This document shows positions 12,568 through 27,500 of a stretch of 64,000 bases of DNA, piece after piece. The DNA comes from Escallonia rubra (taxonomy: Eukaryota > Streptophyta > Magnoliopsida > Escalloniales > Escalloniaceae). A model generated the notes under the pieces. It made no database searches. It was not told the origin of the DNA and saw only the letters and a program-made list of their open reading frames with translations. The translations under genes and the position numbers were made by a program. The stretch lies in contig JAVXUO010002927.1 of assembly GCA_033065855.1 (NCBI GenBank), forward strand, positions 62,001 through 126,000. Direction: 5' to 3'. Positions within the stretch are counted from its first letter, which is position 1. Each line of letters begins with the position of its first letter.

Positions 12568-15500
12568 CAGAGAGATGCTTGAATGAGATGTATAACGACA
12601 ATATATCAGACATTTTACAACAATTCAACGTCATACTTCTTGCTTACCAGCGTATATGTCCTCGCTAATATTAATAACACGTGAAGCCTTACTTATGCCG
12701 CCTCGAGATATATGAAATATCCGGTCGAAGATATCGGGATGGCCATAGTGCATGCGAACTCTGCAAGAGTTTATAGATGCAATTAGATGAAGGTGCATAA
12801 GTTAACTTTTTCGTTCTCGGCAGGTTCATAAACTCAGGCAATTCATACTACAAACTTTGTATGTTAAGTAAACAAACAAGTATGGGATCATGGAATACAT
12901 CAAAAAAAAAGTCACAATACAAAAACTCCAAGTTATACATGCGTCGATGATTAAGGACACTGACAACATAACTAGATCACAAATTTTGTGGCTTCTAAGA
13001 AACGTGTGATAGCACCCCAAATGATTTGATGGTTGATGCTCGGGGTGGGGGAGTAAGTCTAATTTCCACAAAAAAGTTTTAACTAACATCCATATCTCAA
13101 AGGGACTCACCAAGCAAAGAAGCAAAAAACAACCTAGTTCCTCTAATATGAACCAAATACTGTGTTTCTTTGAATAACCAGCCATTTACTGCACCGACAA
13201 TGCAAGTGATGACGACAATGAATCAAAGCGAGTTGCAGAAGTAGGATCAACAATGCCATTATCTGAGTACTCCACATCTAAGTTAATTTGACAAAAGAAA
13301 AAAGAGGGTAAACTTCCGATACTAGAGATATAGAATCACAGCAGCACATTGATCCACGATGTACTCCAATGTTAAGCAATGTTCCTAGCGAAGTCTCTTG
13401 GCCAAAATCAGCTCATCATCCTTTCAAACGTTCGATGTTCTTAAAGAAGTTCAAAGGCTTGTCTTTACTCCGAAGCTTATCACTACTTGGCCCCAAAAAA
13501 AAAAAAAAAAGGAATTTAAAAGACAGCCAATGAATACAGAGTCTCTCATTACTAAAAGCCGGATCTCAACAGTTGAAGAATACTAAGAAATAACGCTTCA
13601 CAGATTCTCAAAAAAGAAGAAGAATGGACCGAATGCTCCAAAGATTAAGTGATTTCACCACTTAACAGCAAAGATTAAAACAGAAAAAGTCAAGTACAAA
13701 GCTTCTCTCAAATTCTAGAAACCACTTTGTTCACCTCCTAATAAACTACTTCAAGAAGCACTCACCAGCATGAGATGTACTAGCTTCAATGACTAAAGAG
13801 GAATAAAGATAAGACAAAGCCCCATAACTGCGCAATTTTATGATTGGGTACGATATCAAATAGACATGCTCTCACAGTGCAAGCTGGTCATGAACTTCAA
13901 ATGCTTTCTCCTCCAACATGTCTAAGTTATTAAGCAAGCAACAGGCGTGATAACTCATAAATAAAAGGAGAATACAATATTTTAAGAATGCAAGAACAAT
14001 TTAGTTATTAAACTCACTTAAGAGGATATGCCAAAACACGTTGGCCCAAGGTTACAAAAGAAGTTTCTTGGTTGGACATGAACCAGGCCAAGGAGGACAC
14101 ACTGCACAGGAAACATTAACCAGATAATGGGTAAGAGATGTCAAGAGGAGTAGAATCGGCAAGGGGAGATAAGGGTGAAGCTAGAGAAAGAAACAACTAA
14201 GTCAATACAAACCTTCCCGTAAAAACATGCTCTCTAACACCAAGGATAGTGGGAGGCCGAAGGCCATGCTTTCCTTGAAACTCCTCCAGAAGATTTCGAA
14301 TTTTCATAGCCTCCTCAAGGTAGTTATCCTGCAAAAGACACCAAAAGTATAACATTTTCCAAGCAGAATTAAACTGAAGGAAAGCCAACAAAAAAGGTCC
14401 ATGCGGGATCTCTCCAACTATAGACCTTTTTCCTGTTCAAGAATAATTAACAAAAGCACGCCTTAAGAAAAAGGCAACCACATAAAAAAGTTGTACAGAC
14501 TAACTAGTTATACGCAGCAAGAAGCCATCCGAAAATTCAACAAAGAGCAAGTCAGTCAAGAGTGGTGACCTGGACCCTTATAAGTTACCTAAACAAATTC
14601 AGCTAGCTTTAAGAGTTGAACAAACTCAATCAGCAAGAAGCTATTCATAGACCCAACAAAAGGGCACGCAAATCAAGAACTGTACCGTTTAACATGTAAA
14701 GCTAATTTATACAGCAGTACATTGCTGATTGAGTTTGCTCAACTCCTAAACCATATAGCAGTGCATTGCAATGAACGTGTAAAGTTACTTTATCTTTGTT
14801 AACTTGTTAAAGTATCGAATTCTTGATGTGCATGCCCTTTGTTGGGTTTATGGACAGCTGCTTGCTGGTTTTTGCTGATTGAGTTTGTTCAACTATTAAA
14901 GCTAGCTGAATTTGTATAGGTAGTTGAGCTTTTAAGGGTCGGACAAACTCAATCAGCAAAAAACAGCAAGAGGCTGCCCATAAACCCAACACCGGGATGC
15001 ACATCAAGAATTGGATCCTTAAAAAAGTTAACGAAGATAAAGTAGCTTTACACGTTCATTGCAATGTACTGCTGTATAACCAGAAGTTTTATCAGACACA
15101 TGCAAGAGGAATACAGCATCTATTGAGGTGAAATTTTAATTTTTGGATGAATAAATTTTATTGAGAAGACCCAAAGACCCAAAGAGGGGGAGGGGGGGGG
15201 GGGGGGCGAATTTTCTGAGTAAAACCAAAACTACAAGCCAAGAAACATTTTGTTAAGAGAAACTGCAATTATTGAGGTGATTATAGAATAAAAAAAAATT
15301 GTAAACTAAATGAGACCACTCAACTGTGGCACTGCCTAGATAGAATGAAACACTAAACAAATAATTAGTACTTCTTGACTCGTGTTTAAACAACAAACTA
15401 GAATTTGGGGAGAGCTTCAAGGCGAAGTAGTGGCAAGATAGGAAGGAAGAAGATGCAGCAGATGCCAAGTGTCTGATTGTCCATTAAGCAACACCTAACC

Positions 15501-18500
15501 AAAAGCATTTAAGCAAATAGAGAAACTTACAGCACAATAAAATGGCTACCTGATTCATGTCAATTGTCTGAACAGCTTCCCCCCGAGTGAAAACTATAGC
15601 ATGGTTTTGGTTTTCAGGCTTCCCTTCTCCCAATTTTGGATCTCCAGGAAGTTTAATGGAATATATTTCCTACATAGAGATAAATAGTCTTTGTAAACCA
15701 CAAGAGAAGCGTGGTATCTAACAAAGAGAAATCAGAAACTAGAGAAGTATGAGCAGGAGGAAACAGGACTGAGTTTACTCACCTGGTCCTTCCCATGCAC
15801 ATCAGCTTTTACTAGTTTTGAGTAATATTCCTTTGAAACCGTTCCACCCCCCGCACTACTCTCCTCCACATGTATGAAAGCAACGCGAAGTGCCTCATTC
15901 CTAAGCAAGTCAAATGTGTAAACCGTCAGGTTCAAAGCATTACTTAAAGAAAAATAATACAGTCTCCAATTCATACGTCCGCAGGACAAATCCATAGTTC
16001 CGCACGTAATGTGCCAATTCAAAGGGAAGGGATAAAACCAGGAAGGCCAATATGTGGTAGTTAAGAATGTTGCCACCTCAAAGACTAACGTCTATTGTCA
16101 GATCCCTCCCTCACCCCTTTTGTAAAAAGAAATCCCCGTGACAAATCAAGCTCTCAGCTCCATCCCACCATAAATATTCGTAAGGTAAGAGACAGCTGAG
16201 AGCCTGAGACTACTTCCTGCTGACATCGGCTAGGCGAATCTTCACACTCGTCATGGTGGAGTCAATTAAGACATGCTAGAGAGCATCTATGCTATGCGTG
16301 CATTGATTTCTACAATATGGTTCGGCAGTTTCTTTGCTGGCCAGCACATCATTAAGTGGTCCAACAAAGATACGAAGTTTCTTTTTGCCATTCAGTACTC
16401 CACACTCATACTTTGTGGTTTTCTTAATTTCTCTAGACACCTGACGACTCTGGATTTCTGAAATACAACCATGAAAACCCATGACGATATATCTACACAA
16501 AGGGTTCCCACATACATGGATAAGCATCTCCACTCATACACTTGACGAGTAATATTACAACGCCTGACCTGGCAGCCTAAAACACGTCTATTCTGCAGAT
16601 AATGCACATATATAACCTCACTGGCAGCAAAACAAAAAGTTACGACCTCTAAGTAACAATTAGCATCATCATATTTGTCAAGGGAAAATCAGCTTCAAAT
16701 ACGAGTCGAATAACTCAAAAAGTTAGTAGAGAAAAACATATCTAACCTTACACAATTATGGTAAGAGAGTTACAATTTCATAATATAACCCCAACACAAA
16801 CTTGGGAGTAGGGTCCCAAAACAATTTCCTTCCCCAAAAGCAGACCAGAAAGAATGAAGGGGCCGGGTGTGACCCATCCAGAACATGCTGCCACTCTACA
16901 AGCGCCAACCTGAACAGACTGGAACAACACTGCAGCAGCAACTCCATTTCAAAATCACACTCGTGTGACAAACCATGGGGCTCTGCACCATCCAACCCTC
17001 TACACAAGGCTAGCGTGTAACAACCCCCGTAACAACACCGAAGTCCACGGCGGATCTTGATAGAGCTCCCGCAAGTTCCAAGAACCGTGGTGATCATCAA
17101 CACTTCGACTACCCATCGACACAATGGACCCCCCAAACTTTGTTCAACCTACAACACACACTCAGGTCATCTAAAAGAGACTGCTACACCAACTAATCGG
17201 GCAAAGTGAGAAAGATCTAAAAGCCGCAATGGAAAATGACTTCCAAGCAACAGTAGGGAGAGGTAAGACGAATCCCCATTTCCAACCTGGTGGAGACACT
17301 CTCAATGTGAGGACCCTCCCAACCCCCCAACTCATAAATAAGAGACAGGCTAAGAGGGGTTTTGAGAGAAAAAGAGGGTATGAATGAAGGTATTGGGGAG
17401 GGGCGGATCTAGAGGGAAGGAGAGTCTATCCAGATTCCAGACAGATGTAAGGAGGAGAGAACTATGAATGGAGTGTTAGAGGGGTTTTCAAATGCGTAAT
17501 TTTATACATGAAATCATAGACCAAAGTCCAAACTGTATTAACCCCCCAGGGCCTATCGTGCAGTAGAATTACGAATTACTTATTTTCAAAAGTGTAAGAA
17601 CTTCTTTATGATAGGTAAGTTGCAGAAAAAAACAGTCAGAAGGGGTGAACCTAACATAAACACCTGAAATGACTATCAAAAGGTTAAGTAGTAGGCTTTA
17701 CTGGACTTGGTCAGCACAGCAAAACAAAATGGACAAGAACATTGTGCAAGAAAATTCACACAAAGAAACGTGTAAAGGAGCAGGGGAGGGGGGAGTAAAG
17801 TTACCTTTGCAGCAGAAGTGCGATATCAGCAGCCTCGGGAGCCTTTCGTTGCTTTTGTTGCCCGTAAATTTGGCATGAAATCACATAAGTAAACTTCAAA
17901 TCAGCTTGTGCTCGAGCTTCACGCGACAGCTCAAAACCTTGAGTAGTAGGCAAAATTGTTCGGGAGTAATCGTCCTCGGCTGATAAATACAAAGTGATAA
18001 GCTATCAGTTTCTTCAATAAGAAGAATAATCCTCTAAACAAAAAGTTAGAATCATATAATTATTCAAAAATGAATACCTCCAAGTGATCTCCTTTCCAGA
18101 TAACTCTGCAGCATCAAAGCCCTTCTGTAATACATCATGCCACGCACTATATATGCAGCAATGACCAGTATACACCATCAGAAGTGTCATGGAGGAAACT
18201 CCTTACAGCCTTATAATTACTTATCAAGCATAGACTAGAATGTTAAGTGAATTTAAAATTCAACCTTCACAAACCAGAAACTTAAGGAATCAATGTCAGG
18301 TGAGTCTAACCTGTCCTCGATAAAGTCTGGCCCCGATAGGATGCCCAGAACCGGAGCTCTAAAGAATCACTTGAGTTTTCTAGAAGGTCAGAATCCCCAG
18401 TATCAGCACGTCCAATTCGTTCCAAGAAATTCTCCCATTCATCTAAAAACCAGAAAGAATTGAGAAGGAATTTCCTCATTAAAGTAGAAAAACAAGCCCT

Positions 18501-21500
18501 CTACGCATCCAACTGCCTAATTTGTGGAACCCTACGGTGATCCAACTATACAAACAATTATATAGCAGCTCATATCGTTTACACACCAATTCCCTACATA
18601 GCTTTAATGCACCTAAATAAGGGAAAACCGGAGCTTGAGTAATTCTCAGTGAAGTGAGCAGTACAAGTAATGTATACTACACTGTTTGATGCATTTGACT
18701 CATCAAATCCTCTTCACTCTCTCTCTTTCTCCTACATCTCTCTCTGCACGTTTTTTCTCTCTCCACATCACAACCTATCCCAGTCCGCACCAGAATGCCA
18801 CGACTACCACATTGCCGCTATCAGATACTTACCATAACCGTCAGGGAAACATATGGAGACCATGAAGTAGCCGGCAATTGCAGCTGAAGACGAAAATAGC
18901 GGTTTGGGACGAAAAGCGAATTCGGTCGGATTCAAAGACTTCGAAGACGAGTCTTCCATCTATTTTGGCAAAGTAGAAGATGATTTTCTTGCCAGGAAGC
19001 TTAGATCCATTCTAAACCTGTTGGTCTTGCTCCTAGTGAAAAATTAATGTGTACCTTTTGGTTTTGGTTCCCACATTAAGTAGATTGAAACTTCCATGGC
19101 AGCATGGAATCATCTTCACTAGAAGACTTGGCCTGAACCCACTCTCAACCATTATCGTCCTCAATGGCGTATTGGCAAGGGGGACAGCGAAATTAAAATC
19201 TTTTGAGTACAACATAGAAAACTAGCACTGTCTTTGGAGTTTGCAGAGCTAGATTAGCTGACCAATTGCTCAGCTCCAGCCTCCAGTTCATGCTACTTTA
19301 TTGTGAAGCAAGAGGGACAACCATAAGAAACATCAATCATAGTTTTTAGCAGCCAGAAGATAAAAGCGGGGTTATAACAACAAGAACTGAAGCCACACTT
19401 TAGTTTGATCTTCTATTTGCTAACTGGCACACCACACCCACCACCCACGCCTACAAAGAACAAATAGTTCTGTGTGTAAGTTCTACGGATCATTCTTGTG
19501 CAGTGTCCCTAACGCACCAATAAACAAGATATATGCCCTGGTTCTGAAAAGAATCACATACCTGCATCCAAAAGACTCCTTCGATTTGTCTAAATGCTAC
19601 ATATTACACTAAAACAGAAAACAATTGATGTCTCGCATGGTTTTGTAGTTTGAAAAATGACGCTTGGAAATTCTGTCCAAGAACTTGGCTTGGAACAGGA
19701 ACAGAGAAAGCGATATGCGATATGCATTGAAATGCGATACTATAGGGGTACGTCAAAACCAAAGTGAGTAGTTGCACCATATTTAATTGGTGCTACAGAT
19801 TACTGATACCATTTTCACTATTCCACTTATTTGCACAAGCATACCATGTTGGGCACCATTCGACGCAGAACAGTTGATGAAAGTCAAAGCAGTGTACCTT
19901 CCTTTCAGTTCAAGTTGGAAGCTGTACACAGTACACACTACTAAGTATGCAGTGGCTAAGCTTGCAACTGGATGGTCGTATTAAATATAGAACGTCAAAT
20001 ACACAACTCATTTGCTGATACAAAATGAGTCACAAGAAGTGATACAAAGGAAGAACATGAGGCAGCACCACAAGAATAAAATGAACTATCCTAGCCTAAG
20101 TGAGACAAATCACTCTCTGAAAAAGAATCACTTAGTGAGAGAAGTACCTGGAAAAATTTTCTGGAGATAGAAAAGGATAGATATTCCATCCTCGTTTTCA
20201 ACGCGCAACTCAGATGAACTATAAAGGACAGTCTCACTGTAGTACGGGGTGAAGACACTGTTCTCAACAAAAAAAAGGGTCCATAATTATACTTCGAAAT
20301 GAGACGTGAGATTAGTCATCTATACAGCATATGATTTGAAGTACCAGAATGGCATCATTTCAGAAACTGGTTTTGCTGGAGGCATGTCCATAAATAGAGA
20401 ATTTGTGAAAAACTCTAATCTTCTTCTTGCTTCAAGATTCTTAGGAATATTAGCAGCAGGATCCTTTACAGTAAGAAGTAAGTGCAACCGCTTCACTTGG
20501 TCCACCTGCGCCAAATGAAGATCAAACCAATCTGGTAAAAGAGAATCAAAACATCAAATAAGATCAGATGTTACAGAACCTTACAATTTCAGGATCTTTA
20601 GGCCATTCAATCCTAGAAAATAGGCGCCCTTCGTTTCTTGCTCTTGCCAATATATTCCACGTATCAAGCTGCTCCCTGAGAATCACAATGCATCTATCAA
20701 CTAGTGGAAACATAAAGAGACGGAATACATGATTTTTCTAAATAATTTGGTGGGGCCAGAGGCGGAATAAACAATATAAGGATCAAAGTGAAAAGCAATG
20801 TCACCCAAAAGAGCATGGAAAGACGATTCCATAACTCATGTCTAACGGCAACTTTAGGAGAAACTTAAAACATTTAGATGCATATGTCTATCCATAAAGG
20901 CCGCCCGCATATCTCAAGCAATCCTTGAAGTTTCCAGCCATGACTCAAAATCAACTCACATTTCTTTTCATAGTCTGCTATATCTATTATTAATAGTTGA
21001 GGGAGCCAACTATTGTTCACAAGGTGAAATTTCAATAAAAATTTGCAGTACCATCTCCGATACAAAATTGAAGAAGCATTAAAACATTTACTTTTAGAAC
21101 TTAACAATGTCTAACAGTCTTTTAATCGGCATGGAACCTACTTTCTACATACTAATGCAAGCTTTAGTTATATAATGCTGATAGCAAACTAAGGACTTCT
21201 TAGAGAGGGTACACACCCCCTTCTTTCCGTGGTTGACCCCATATACCACTCTCCAAGGGAAAATGTGAAACCGACAGCATACCTTAAATCAGATGAAAGC
21301 AGGTCATGCGTAACAACCTCATATAGTGCGTATACAGCATTAGCAGCACCTTTTGCAAGTTCAGGAGTTTCCGTGCGTATCTGGCAATATATTTGTCCCA
21401 TACATACAAATAGTACGTGTTACCACGATGCAAACAAGAGATATGGAAACAAAAATCCCCAAGCATAAGGAAGCTCTGGGCAGTACATCAACAATTCAAA

Positions 21501-24500
21501 GAAACAACCTCAGACTCATAAAATTATCAGCAGATAGATACACAACACCATCTAAGAACGTGATACGAAATAGGAAATCCTTCTTTTTAGAATTGTTCAT
21601 GTTGTATTAGAGCTCCTTTTGTTTTGCTACTGAACCAGCAACACTAGCTATCACCTGATTTGATCCTACACATTTGAATTTGACTGCCCTATCTGCAATT
21701 ATATTGCAATACCAAATAGTCAGCATGAGTGTAGGTCTACATAAGAAATGATATATTCGTTTCATGATAAAATTTGGTTCCAAAGCTTTCAAGTGTGCAC
21801 AGAGTCAGTCGACGTATCTCTCAATGTTTGTCCAATCTGAAGATATGTATATACTGATAAAGCATAATATACATTGTTGCCTCCATTCTCTAGAAGCTGA
21901 TGGACACTTAACACAGTATCAGAGCTTTGGTCAAAGCCTTGGGTTCGATTTTCCCTGCTTGCATATTTGTCCCCCTTTACTATAGTGCAATTTGCACTCT
22001 GTTTATGTGTACTTGATGGTGGTGCACCTTGATATGTCTCTCTCACATGCAATTGGGGGTGAGTGTTAAAGCATGAAATACATTGTTATCTCCAGAATCT
22101 GAAAGCTTAAGCTTTTAAAGCCAATGGTTACCTCACATACACAAATATAGATATATAGAAAGGAAAAAAAATGGATTGATAGACTGATCAGGGACAATCA
22201 GCAAGGTTTGGCAAAGTCGACCGGACATTGTCCTTCTTCCCTTTCTTTTACTAAAAGTATTTTCATTGAACAATTAAAAATGTGCTAGTAATCTTCTAAT
22301 GCTGTGAAATCTGAGGCCGCCTATGGAGGTATAATCTTTCTTCGTGGTTTGTCTTCACCTGTTTGCAGTTCAATAAGTTTTATGATTGTATATTGGAGAT
22401 GGGAGAAGCTTAGATCATAAATAACTAGGTGAATGCATTTCTGCAAGGCAAATAAGTTACAATATATCTCTTGTGGGGTCAGATGTGATATCTTACTACA
22501 AATTACATAAACCAATTTTGACAAACAAAAGAATGCAGAAAGAGAAGAAAGGTCTACTATCAACATCAAATAGTGTAATGCCCACATTAAAGTATAGCCA
22601 GGATAATGTGACATCTGTCGGCTTGGACTTCTTTCGAGGAAGTCCTTCGCCTCATAATCACATTTTATTTCTTTTCCGGCCGGAGATGGAGATTCTATCT
22701 TCGTCGAAAACAGACAGCCTCACAATCACAAAGAAATCAATATTCTACCATGGTCTTCAAGACATATCTCCTCCCGGGTAGGAACTCCCAACCCACCTTC
22801 TGCACGCTTTTCCTTCGCGACTACTATTTCTTTGAATTCGAAGGCTCCTTGAAATATCGTCTATGAAGATTGGTCAGCCTGTAATGGGCTGGGCTACATC
22901 TGCTTAATGGGGGTTGATAACCCCTCTCTGTCCCGCTTATTGATTAGTATTGCAGCCAAGCTTCGACCGCGACTGCTCGTCTTAACATATAGGCATTACT
23001 TGAGTAAGGTTTACGAGGAGCACAGATATCAAGATAATTAGAATGACGGGCCATACCAGGAGGGGGTGTTCAGAGCAAAAAAAAATAGGTATATCATCTA
23101 GAAACCCGACATAAGGGACAAAAATGATGCATCAATCGAGAGAAATGGGACCCCAAGCTTATACACATGTAACCCAAGGCAGTATATACGAACGCCATCT
23201 CTAATTCTTCTGCGAAGTTCAACGACGGATAAATACATCATTCTCTATATCCGAATAATTATCCATCCAACATGGTAAACCAGTCCCATAAAGCACAGCT
23301 TTCCAGCCGAGGCTGAGGAAACTTGTCCTTGGCATTCTGGATCAGGCAATGAGCCTCAGTCTCCCAGGTAGTTACAGCTCCATTCACATTAAACAAGACC
23401 ATCATCGACACTTGAGTGGAATAGGCACACTCGATATCTAGGTAACTGGTTTATATTTTACACATTGTACATAACCAATAACCACCATTTGTTCTAAATA
23501 ATTACCCATGTCGCAAAAAATAATCACAACTTCCCACATAACCAGTGCATTGTATAAAAGAGGTCACTGATGCCATTCATGACCCAAAGGTAGAACAGGA
23601 CACCGACATAGATTTCGAAAGGTTGAATTCAACTAGTACTAAGACAGAAGAAGTTACCAGGAGACCCGTCAGTGCTGTTAATTTTTGGAGAACCACGGGA
23701 AGCTTCTTAAGAGATAGAGTTATCACAAGTGAACCCTCCAACATACTACTGTTGATCTCACGAAAGATCCTTTCAACCCTGTAAAGGAGTAAAGTATGCA
23801 TAAGCAAACCTCCGTCAAACTACATTAACACCTTTACCACTAGAAACTCTACAAGCACCGAGCTGAAACAATTAAAACACGTTTAACTTCTTGCTTTGAC
23901 AGAAAAAATGACATCGTACCAAAGTCTCCCTTCTCCATCAACCAGTGAATGTAATATTTTTTCTATATTGTAGTAGCACTCCTGGACAGCATATGCCATG
24001 TATTCATCCCTGCATATTCTACTCCAAAGATCTGCTTGTGTATCTTTGCAGTCCAGGGCTAAATCTATTGCCAATAATATCTGTAAATGAGATGAGGTTT
24101 AAGACGAAATATGAACTAAAAATCAATACAGGACTTCAGATAGGCACGAAAACTTTAGCAGTTTCACCTTACTACTTAGAAGAAACAAAGGCCATTGAAC
24201 TAATCTCAAACTCCCAGTGTTGCTAGCCATCGAAAGTAAGTCCATCTCCCTGAGCAAAATTTACTCCATTCAGAAACTATGATTATAGAATACATACACT
24301 CATGATAGGGGGAAGGGGCGGACCTAAGTTCTCAAACAAGGAGCGTGATTTGGCTACTTACCTATTGCTGATGTAATCTTCTTCACGCAAGCTTTTAATG
24401 ATCTCATTCCAAAATGGAGCAAATAGAGCTGCATATATCTTATCATTGTCTTCAGAAGCCTGTAAACCAAGGGTGCATCCATGAAGGAAAGAATAAGTCC

Positions 24501-27500
24501 TAACAACATAGAAGTCTGTCCAAAACATATACATGCCAGAATGTTGAGCCATATTCCAGTAATAAAAAAAATAAAACCCTAGTCATCATCATGAAGAAAG
24601 AGTAGTCCCAACCACTAAACAAAGTTTTAGTTAAAGGTCTTAGCATCAAAAAATTGAACATTTAGAATATTTTGTTTGAGTTTTTGTGGAGGCGGCCCAG
24701 TGCATGAGGCTTCCCCAAATGCGGGGTTCGGGAACGGTTAACAATCAGCCCAATTCAACAGTATGAAATTACTTTGAAGTAAAAGAAGTTCTGCAGAGTT
24801 AACATGTATGTTCAAGGGCATTTCTGTCAGTTATGTTTGCTAAAATTTTGGGACTGGTTTGCGTATTTTAGTGGTTTGGGAATTTAGGGGTTTGGGTATT
24901 TTAGTGAATTCAATTCAATGTATGCATACACACACAGATGAATGTACAAGCAGTTATGCACAAGTATTTAACGAAAAGTAAGTAAAAGCATATGTATTGT
25001 AACATCAAAGAGTCAAAGACAAACTAAGCTAAAATAAGCAACAGGAAAAATAAAAAGAAAAAAGACCATCCTAACCTGAGATGACTGTCTGTTAATAGGC
25101 ATCCTGTAATTGCATGAAAAAGAATAATCACTCAAACATGTAAGGGAGGATGGATTATAGAAGTATAAAGGTCATATATAGTCTGTGGGCATATTTGCAT
25201 ACATGCATTAGTTTTAACATACTTCATACATTCTTATAGACTAGAATGTGCAGCATAAAAAAAGTAGTAGTGAAGAAGAAAACCATCAAGTCGAAAAATC
25301 ATCTTCATATGGACAAAATTCGTTTCACATGCGGCAGCAGAGCTATTACTAGCGTAACATGCTTTTCACAAAATAAGAAAAAAGCGAGTCAAAAAGCCAT
25401 ACAAGGTGAACGATCTCCGGTTTTGCAATTGAACTCAACAGAGAAAACATCAATTCAATCGGTCCTTTCACGCGGCCAATAGTGGCTTCCTAGACTTCTT
25501 TATGGGCTTTGGTGACATATATGGTTATCCTGTTGAACAGTTCAAGTTGACTTCCATATAAATGTCCTATTACAAACACTTAGCAAGCTTGGGCATCTTT
25601 GGCACACTTGCGTCTCCCATTGAACGGTGTTTAAGGAAACATCAACTCGCTAAAAAATACATGTTGATGATAGATGAAGAGCAAGCTAGACAATCACCTC
25701 TTTGACTGTGATGACACAAGGTTCTTGACAAAGGCTTCTGGAAAGCTTTCGAAGCGCTTGTGCACCATTTCAACCGAACGTATCTGCAAGATTACAGTTA
25801 AAATGATAGCCTTAACTCTACTCTGCAGAAATACATGTTTCACAACATCAACATGCATGCGTAGAAAAAACAACCATACTGAGAGAGATTATTAGTAAAT
25901 AAATAAACATTAAGGACTGATACTGATACCTCGCCTAATCGAGCCCGTGCACCCATTACACCACCAACAACTGCCGATAGGAGAGTGTACCAAATGTGAA
26001 TGTCCATAATATAGATCTGGTGATCCAAAAAATATCAAATAACATAAGCATTCAAAGGCGCATTTGTTGAAGCATGATAAAGATTGTTGGTCCCCATCTC
26101 TAAGGAATCTGTGATCATTCAGGCACAAGTAAACTGAGATGCCAAACAGCTTTTCAGTACACAAGAGGAGGCAGGTTGGCACCCCAGTTGAAGTTCCACT
26201 TCATAATAGCAATTATTAAACTAAGCGTCCTTCCGAACATAACAGTCTAGTAACTCTAAATTAGGAGCCTCACAACTATTTCCAAATGTGTGTCTGTGTA
26301 TGCATACAAACTCACTAACACAGGACACACATCAATAGACGAACTAACTACGTACACTACGACAAATACAAAGGAAGGATGTACTCACAGCCACAACAGG
26401 AGCCCACAAGCTAGCTACGGTCAAGAAGTTATTATTCTCTGCCAAAGACAACACAAAGCATACATAAACATTCTACGGTATGAACAAACAGCAAAATTTC
26501 ATTGAAGAAGGTTCTTATACAAGCATCTCACAGATAATACCACTACACAGTTATACAGAGGAATGGGTTCATGCAAATTGAACAAAAAATGCTAGACCAC
26601 AACAAACCAAAAACAACAAATGTCCTGGTTTTTGCTGGAAAAATATGCACATAATAATATTAAGAAATATATAACTGCTTAGTCTTATGTATAAACAGCG
26701 TATCATCACAATTAGGCAATTACATGTTGTAGGTCTCAAATACAGTAAAAATTTCATTACGCTACCATGTAACATGAGTTAGCATGCGAGCTAGAGAGAG
26801 AGAGAGAACTATATATGTATATACCTAAACTGTCTGTGTATGCGTGTGTTACATAGCGTCAAAAACGCTAGAATTGTAACAAAGTTACACATCTTGATTC
26901 GATGGTCATGTTACACAATTCAGAATCGTGGCTGCATCAAAGTTGGTTCTGAAACCAGAGTGAATTGGTGAACCACAAAGTGAATCAGCCAATCGCAGGC
27001 TAACTAACTTTAAACAATTCTGATGTTACATGCTCTAATACTCGATACATGTTGGTGTTCACATGCATTTCTATTATACTAGTCTTTGGGGCACAGGCAA
27101 TGCACGTTCAAACACAAACTATATTTTGTTTGGTGGTTATATACAGAAAGTCAGAAAATCACAACATATAATACTGCAAATTGAAGGGTGGACTCCAGAA
27201 AAAAAAAGGAAGAGATATAATAGCAGAGATAGAGAGAAAATCAGGAGAAAAAGAGATGTGTGTAGTTGAAAATGGATGGGGAGAGAGGTACATAGTGGGA
27301 CTAGAAAGTAGGAGAGCTTTAGGAGGTAGGTTTAAATCTTACATTACTTTAGTGATCATTGTTAATCTTTTTAGAAGAGGTGTAAAGTTGTTTCAAAAAG
27401 TGTAATAAAGGGTACAATGGGAAGTTCAAAAGAGACTTCACCATAAGGGTGCTCTCCCTTGATAATAGTATAGATGCTACAGTTTACGCTCTTTTGGATC

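Larger units (their letters stand above)
11383..25783 (-). other. GSL8 exons 22-41 (residues 754-1484), catalytic loop
   Basis: Coding exons: E22 25,698-25,783; E23 25,076-25,103; E24 24,362-24,459; E25 24,168-24,249; E26 23,920-24,080; E27 23,658-23,778; E28 21,283-21,380; E29 20,585-20,675; E30 20,345-20,505; E31 20,148-20,257; E32 18,311-18,442; E33 18,078-18,146; E34 17,805-17,979; E35 15,783-15,900; E36 15,550-15,669; E37 14,213-14,328; E38 14,018-14,101; E39 12,648-12,760; E40 11,640-11,692; E41 11,383-11,559. E30 holds the conserved [16 protein letters not shown] block. E34 holds [16 protein letters not shown]37-E41 hold the most conserved glucan synthase core, including [26 protein letters not shown] and [18 protein letters not shown]23 is a 28-nt micro-exon whose reality is supported by phase and homology. 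Confidence 0.93.

Noticed and set aside
21930..21960. tRNA-like GGGTTCGATT B-box sequence
   Set aside because: No cloverleaf can be drawn around it; it lies beside the primer-binding site of the TRIM-like element.
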